Translations under genes and position numbers: made by a program
Shown: in pieces, positions 6,614-8,572 of the stretch
Numbering within the stretch: the stretch's first letter is position 1
Layout of the letters: every line of letters starts with the position of its first letter
The notes under the pieces: model-generated
Databases searched by the model: none
Told to the model about the DNA's origin: nothing
The model's input: only the letters and a program-made list of their open reading frames with translations
Source of the DNA: CAYHWW01 sp964360145
GTDB taxonomy: Bacteria > Bdellovibrionota > UBA1018 > CAYHWW01
NCBI GenBank assembly: GCA_964360145.1
Contig: CAYHWW010000145.1
Location: forward strand, 1 to 8,572
Direction of reading: 5' to 3'
Length of the DNA stretch: 8,572 bases

Positions 6614-7569
6614 CCGGATTCCGACCACACCCGCATGAGGCGGGTCTTTAATTTGGGACAGTCCGGAGGAGTAAACAGTCTGTGTTGAATCTCCGGAGGT
6701 AATTCAATGCCCGCGGCCCTCAGGCCAGCCGCCAGGAGCTTGGGGTGGCGAGGCAGTGGGATGGCGCCTCCGGCAAGCACCCCAGAGGAGGCCACTACGG
6801 CCACAGGGCCTTGTTTCCGCAATTTCACGGGGCCTAAGGTCAGGCCGCGCCGACCCTGGGCGGCTGTTGCTCCCAGCGCGCTGCAACCGTCGCTGACCGC
6901 GTAGAGCTGGCCCGGCAAGCTCCTGGCCGCCCAGGCCACCACGTCCCAGGAGACATGAATGCCATCAGTGATAATCTCGGCGGTGAGGGCCGGGCTGCGC
7001 AGGAGTCCCCCTAAAAGCCCGGGGTCCCGGTGATGGAAGTGCATGGCATTGAAGAGGTGCGTGATGCCATCCGCGCCGGCCTTGAGGCCCGCGAGGGCCT
7101 CTTCCACCGTGGCCGCTGAATGGCCCATCTGGGCCCGGATACCCATGTGGTCCAGGGCCCGGATGAGAGGGATGGCCCCTGGGAGCTCCGGGGCCAGCGT
7201 GACGATGGCGATGGTGTCCCTCGAGGATTTTACCAGGCGTTTCATGAGGGAAATGGAGGGTTTGCGGCAGAGGCGGGGGGGGTGGGCGCCAGCCACTTTA
7301 GGGTTTAAGAAGGGCCCCTCCAGGTGGAGGCCCAGTGGCAGGGCCCCTTTCCCGTTCCAGTGGCTGATGAAGGCCCCCCAGCGGGCACAGGCTTCGAGGA
7401 GGGCTTCCGTGGTGTCTGTGAGGAGGGTGGGGCAAAATACGCTGATGCCGAGGCGAGCCAAGTGCTGGCATGCCGTGCTCATTTCCGTCGGCGTGGCATT
7501 TTGAAAGTCGATGCCCCCCACGCCGTGAATGTGCAAATCCCAAATTCCCTTACTTAGAGACTGTTTCAA
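6610..7569 (-). CDS. nagA: NagA-like N-acetylglucosamine-6-phosphate deacetylase, barrel-only, TTG start inside inverted repeat
   Basis: NagA deacetylates N-acetylglucosamine 6-phosphate during amino-sugar and peptidoglycan recycling. The 319 residues contain DLHIHGVGGIDF at 11-22 and GLHLEGPFLNPKVAGAH with Glu84. They also contain GHSAAT with His150, ITHLFNAM with His171, DGIHV at 202-206 and VSDG with catalytic Asp227. Against E. coli NagA as I recall it (Glu131, His195, His216, Asp273), every landmark is 45-47 residues early, so the N-terminal beta-sandwich strands are missing. The end (RLFTPPDCPKLKTRLMRVWSESG) also lacks the usual G-x-DADLVV tail, which normally completes that sandwich. 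The only start that keeps the HxH motif is TTG at 7567-7569, within the 7557-7579 inverted repeat. An AGG lies 8 bases upstream and an in-frame TAG lies four codons upstream. It may be a naturally reduced enzyme, or one whose 5' end was replaced by the element; activity is uncertain. Confidence 0.8.
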   Translation of the reverse strand: MKQSLSKGIWDLHIHGVGGIDFQNATPTEMSTACQHLARLGISVFCPTLLTDTTEALLEACARWGAFISHWNGKGALPLGLHLEGPFLNPKVAGAHPPRLCRKPSISLMKRLVKSSRDTIAIVTLAPELPGAIPLIRALDHMGIRAQMGHSAATVEEALAGLKAGADGITHLFNAMHFHHRDPGLLGGLLRSPALTAEIITDGIHVSWDVVAWAARSLPGQLYAVSDGCSALGATAAQGRRGLTLGPVKLRKQGPVAVVASSGVLAGGAIPLPRHPKLLAAGLRAAGIELPPEIQHRLFTPPDCPKLKTRLMRVWSESG

Positions 7570-7579
7570 AATGACAACC
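7557..7579 (+). repeat. Left terminal inverted repeat of the palindromic element
   Basis: This 23-base sequence starts GAGACTGTTTCAAAAT and is the exact reverse complement of 7713-7735. The GAGACTGTTTCAAAA end resembles insertion-sequence termini in general style, but I cannot assign a family by eye. On the minus strand it contains the TTG-AAA-CAG-TCT start of the nagA-like frame. Confidence 0.9.
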
Positions 7580-7712
7580 TATTACGACTGGCTGCAAAAT
7601 CAGCTAGCTTCCTTCTCGGGCAAAAAAAGGTGCTCAGCGGGCCTACTGGCACGCTTCCGCTCCTTTTTACCCTGCGGCGTCGCCAGCTGATTTTTCGCTC
7701 AGTCTCATTGAC

Positions 7713-7735
7713 GGTTGTCATTTTGAAACAGTCTC
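7713..7735 (-). repeat. Right terminal inverted repeat of the palindromic element
   Basis: This is a perfect reverse complement of 7557-7579, ending ATTTTGAAACAGTCTC. The pairing extends one base outward (A7556/T7736) and stops inward at 7580/7712. Confidence 0.9.
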
Positions 7736-7758
7736 TTGATCCCCTAGTCATTCAATTC

Positions 7759-7787
7759 TTGACCTTACCGCACATGAATTGTACATC
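7759..7787 (+). promoter_or_regulatory. Candidate sigma-70 promoter of the H1-like gene
   Basis: TTGACC at 7759-7764 matches the -35 consensus at five of six positions. A 17-base spacer leads to TACATC at 7782-7787, a weak -10 (three of six). Initiation near 7794 would give a ~46-base leader ending at the ribosome binding site. The pair lies just outside the palindromic element, so the element need not supply this promoter. Nothing else is recognisable in 7737-7826. Confidence 0.4.
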
Positions 7788-7826
7788 CAATGAGAATCGC
7801 AACTTGAGAGGCACCACCTTGCTGAA

Positions 7827-7831
7827 AAGGA
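7827..7831 (+). promoter_or_regulatory. Ribosome binding site selecting the second ATG of the H1-like gene
   Basis: AAGGA lies 8 bases before the ATG at 7840 but only 2 bases before the ATG at 7834. The spacing favours MASKVRGK over MEMASKVRGK. The still longer frame back to 7630 would run through the palindromic element and is not credible. Confidence 0.7.
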
Positions 7832-7839
7832 TTATGGAA

Positions 7840-8496
7840 ATGGCTAGCAAAGTTCGCGGCAAATCCGCCACCAAAACCACGGCTAAAAAAGCTGTCACCC
7901 GCGCTCACGCAAAGGCTCCGGCGAAGAAAGCCGCGGCTCCCGCCAAGGCAGCCAGCGCCCCCGCAGTTGCCAAAACCGCGCCGGTGGCCAAGGGCGGCAA
8001 GGCCGCAGCCAAGGTTGTAGCCAAACCCGCAGCCGTGCAAGCGCCGGCGCCCGTTGTGGCGGCGGTCAAGCCTGTGAAGCTGACCAAGGCCCAGGCCAGG
8101 GCAGCTGCGAAAGAAATAATGCGCAGCAATATGTGTCGTGAGGTGGCTTGCGAACTCATTGCCACCAGCGCCAAATACTGTCGCCTGCACTATTTGAAGA
8201 ATTGGAAGAAGATCAAGCGCAAGGATCTCATCCTGAGCGAAAAGAAGCTCGACTCGTACATCGAAGAGCTGGTCTCAAAATATCCAGAGAAATACATCGA
8301 AGCCATCCGTCTGGACTTGGCCAGCGAAAAAGATTTCGACAAGGTCATCGCGGAGCTTGAGATCCAGGAGTTTGGCTCCGAGGAATACGATGCCGAGGCG
8401 GAAGCGGTTATCGAAGACGTCATCGAATCCGGTGGTGGCGCGCCGACGAAGCGGACGGACTACGGCGAAGATGACGACTTCAGCGGCGGCTACTAG
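7840..8496 (+). CDS. Histone H1-like tail fused to a C-x4-C-x9-C-x2-H zinc-knuckle protein
   Basis: I do not recognise a named gene. The 218 residues have four visible parts. Residues 1-92 are Lys/Ala/Pro-rich with AKK, PAKKAA and AKAP repeats, like bacterial histone H1-like or chromatin-binding tails. Residues 95-118 (RSNMCREVACELIATSAKYCRLHY) carry Cys99, Cys104, Cys114 and His117, spaced like the C-x4-C...C-x2-HY zinc motif found beside HNH nucleases and other DNA-binding modules. Residues 119-177 are a charged helical segment beginning LKNWKKIKRKDLIL and containing KYPEKYIEAIRLDL. Residues 178-218 are acidic with a Gly-rich end. I infer a nucleic-acid-binding, nucleoid-associated or transcription-related protein. 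The middle domain recalls Bdellovibrio-type hypothetical proteins, from memory only. It is divergent from the nagA-fab train and ends in three consecutive in-frame TAG codons. Confidence 0.85.
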   Translation: MASKVRGKSATKTTAKKAVTRAHAKAPAKKAAAPAKAASAPAVAKTAPVAKGGKAAAKVVAKPAAVQAPAPVVAAVKPVKLTKAQARAAAKEIMRSNMCREVACELIATSAKYCRLHYLKNWKKIKRKDLILSEKKLDSYIEELVSKYPEKYIEAIRLDLASEKDFDKVIAELEIQEFGSEEYDAEAEAVIEDVIESGGGAPTKRTDYGEDDDFSGGY

Positions 8497-8552
8497 TAGT
8501 AGGCTCGGTCTTTTGCCAGCTAGCTTCGTTGTCGTCGTCGCCCGCTCCACGC

Positions 8553-8572
8553 GGCGCACATGAGTGCGCCTT
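8553..8572 (+). terminator. Probable intrinsic terminator hairpin at window edge
   Basis: GGCGCAC and GTGCGCC form a perfect 7-bp GC-rich stem with an ATGA loop. TT follows before the window ends. It lies 56 bases after the first stop of the H1-like gene. The U-tract cannot be verified because the sequence stops. Confidence 0.5.

Larger units (their letters stand above)
7556..7736. mobile_element. MITE-like full-length imperfect palindrome, ~180 bp, no coding capacity
   Basis: Perfect 24-base terminal inverted repeats (23 plus an A/T pair) begin AGAGACTGTTTCAAAATGAC on the left, with the exact reverse complement at the right. Inner segments also pair around the same centre near 7645-7646. 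AAAATCAGCT (7596-7605) pairs with AGCTGATTTT (7685-7694), GGG-A-rich-GG (7618-7630) with TCC-T-rich-CCC (7661-7672), and GCG-x-GCC with GGC-x-CGC around the TACT loop (7637-7654). The whole element can fold into one long hairpin. It has no transposase frame. Size, long perfect ends and foldback structure fit a MITE or a deleted insertion-sequence derivative. No convincing target-site duplication flanks it (TTA against TTG, or CTTAG against CTTGA). It lies between the divergent nagA-like gene and the H1-like gene and supplies the nagA start codon. Confidence 0.75.

Noticed and set aside
7557..7735. CRISPR repeat pair or phage attachment site
   Set aside because: There are only two copies, they are inverted rather than direct, there is no spacer series, and no cas or integrase gene is nearby.
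7548..7744. Target-site duplication around the palindrome
   Set aside because: The flanks (CTTA and TTGA, depending on how the ends are set) share only two or three bases at best, not enough to claim a duplication.
7630..7839. N-terminal extension of the H1-like protein through the palindromic element
   Set aside because: The residues have no Lys/Ala character, the segment is inverted-repeat DNA, and a proper ribosome site lies before 7840.

Overview
This window is bacterial chromosome, fairly GC-rich. It is dominated by one long minus-strand housekeeping gene train, read from about 7570 down to 1: nagA-like, yceD (DUF177), rpmF, fabD, fabG, acpP, fabF, rpiB, glyA, nrdR and a partial nusB. 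Gaps inside the train are 1 to 38 bases. Two junctions are ATGA overlaps, one is a 10-base overlap, and nrdR starts one base after the glyA stop, so it looks like a co-transcribed and partly translationally coupled operon. The order rpmF-(plsX-fabH)-fabD-fabG-acpP-fabF-rpiB-glyA-nrdR-(rib genes)-nusB is typical of former Deltaproteobacteria and Bdellovibrio-like bacteria. The single plus-strand gene, with its YCRLHY/NWKKIKRK core, also reminds me of Bdellovibrionota proteins. I infer an Oligoflexia/Bdellovibrionota or other deltaproteobacterial-type host with moderate confidence; nothing here proves it.

Functionally the train combines fatty acid synthesis (FabD, FabG, ACP, FabF), ribosome and rRNA functions (YceD, L32, NusB), sugar-phosphate and one-carbon metabolism (RpiB, GlyA) and control of ribonucleotide reductase (NrdR). 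That is a growth-coupled set. Two blocks usual for this layout are absent: plsX-fabH between rpmF and fabD, and riboflavin genes between nrdR and nusB.

The unusual part is 6610-8572. The NagA-like amidohydrolase consists almost only of the catalytic barrel, and its apparent TTG start lies inside the terminal inverted repeat of a ~180-base, full-length imperfect palindrome (7556-7736). That palindrome looks like a MITE (miniature inverted-repeat transposable element) or a foldback element, and it sits between two divergent genes. Beyond it, on the plus strand, is a 218-residue protein with a histone H1-like Lys/Ala/Pro-rich tail, a C-x4-C-x9-C-x2-H putative zinc knuckle, a basic helical core and an acidic C-terminus. 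It ends in three tandem in-frame TAG stops, followed by a hairpin at the window edge.

I see no tRNA, rRNA, CRISPR array, prophage gene or transposase. The many long plus-strand open frames opposite the fab/glyA genes are shadows. The window is mainly a conserved housekeeping operon. The candidates for something undescribed are the palindromic element, the reduced NagA beside it and the H1-like zinc protein.
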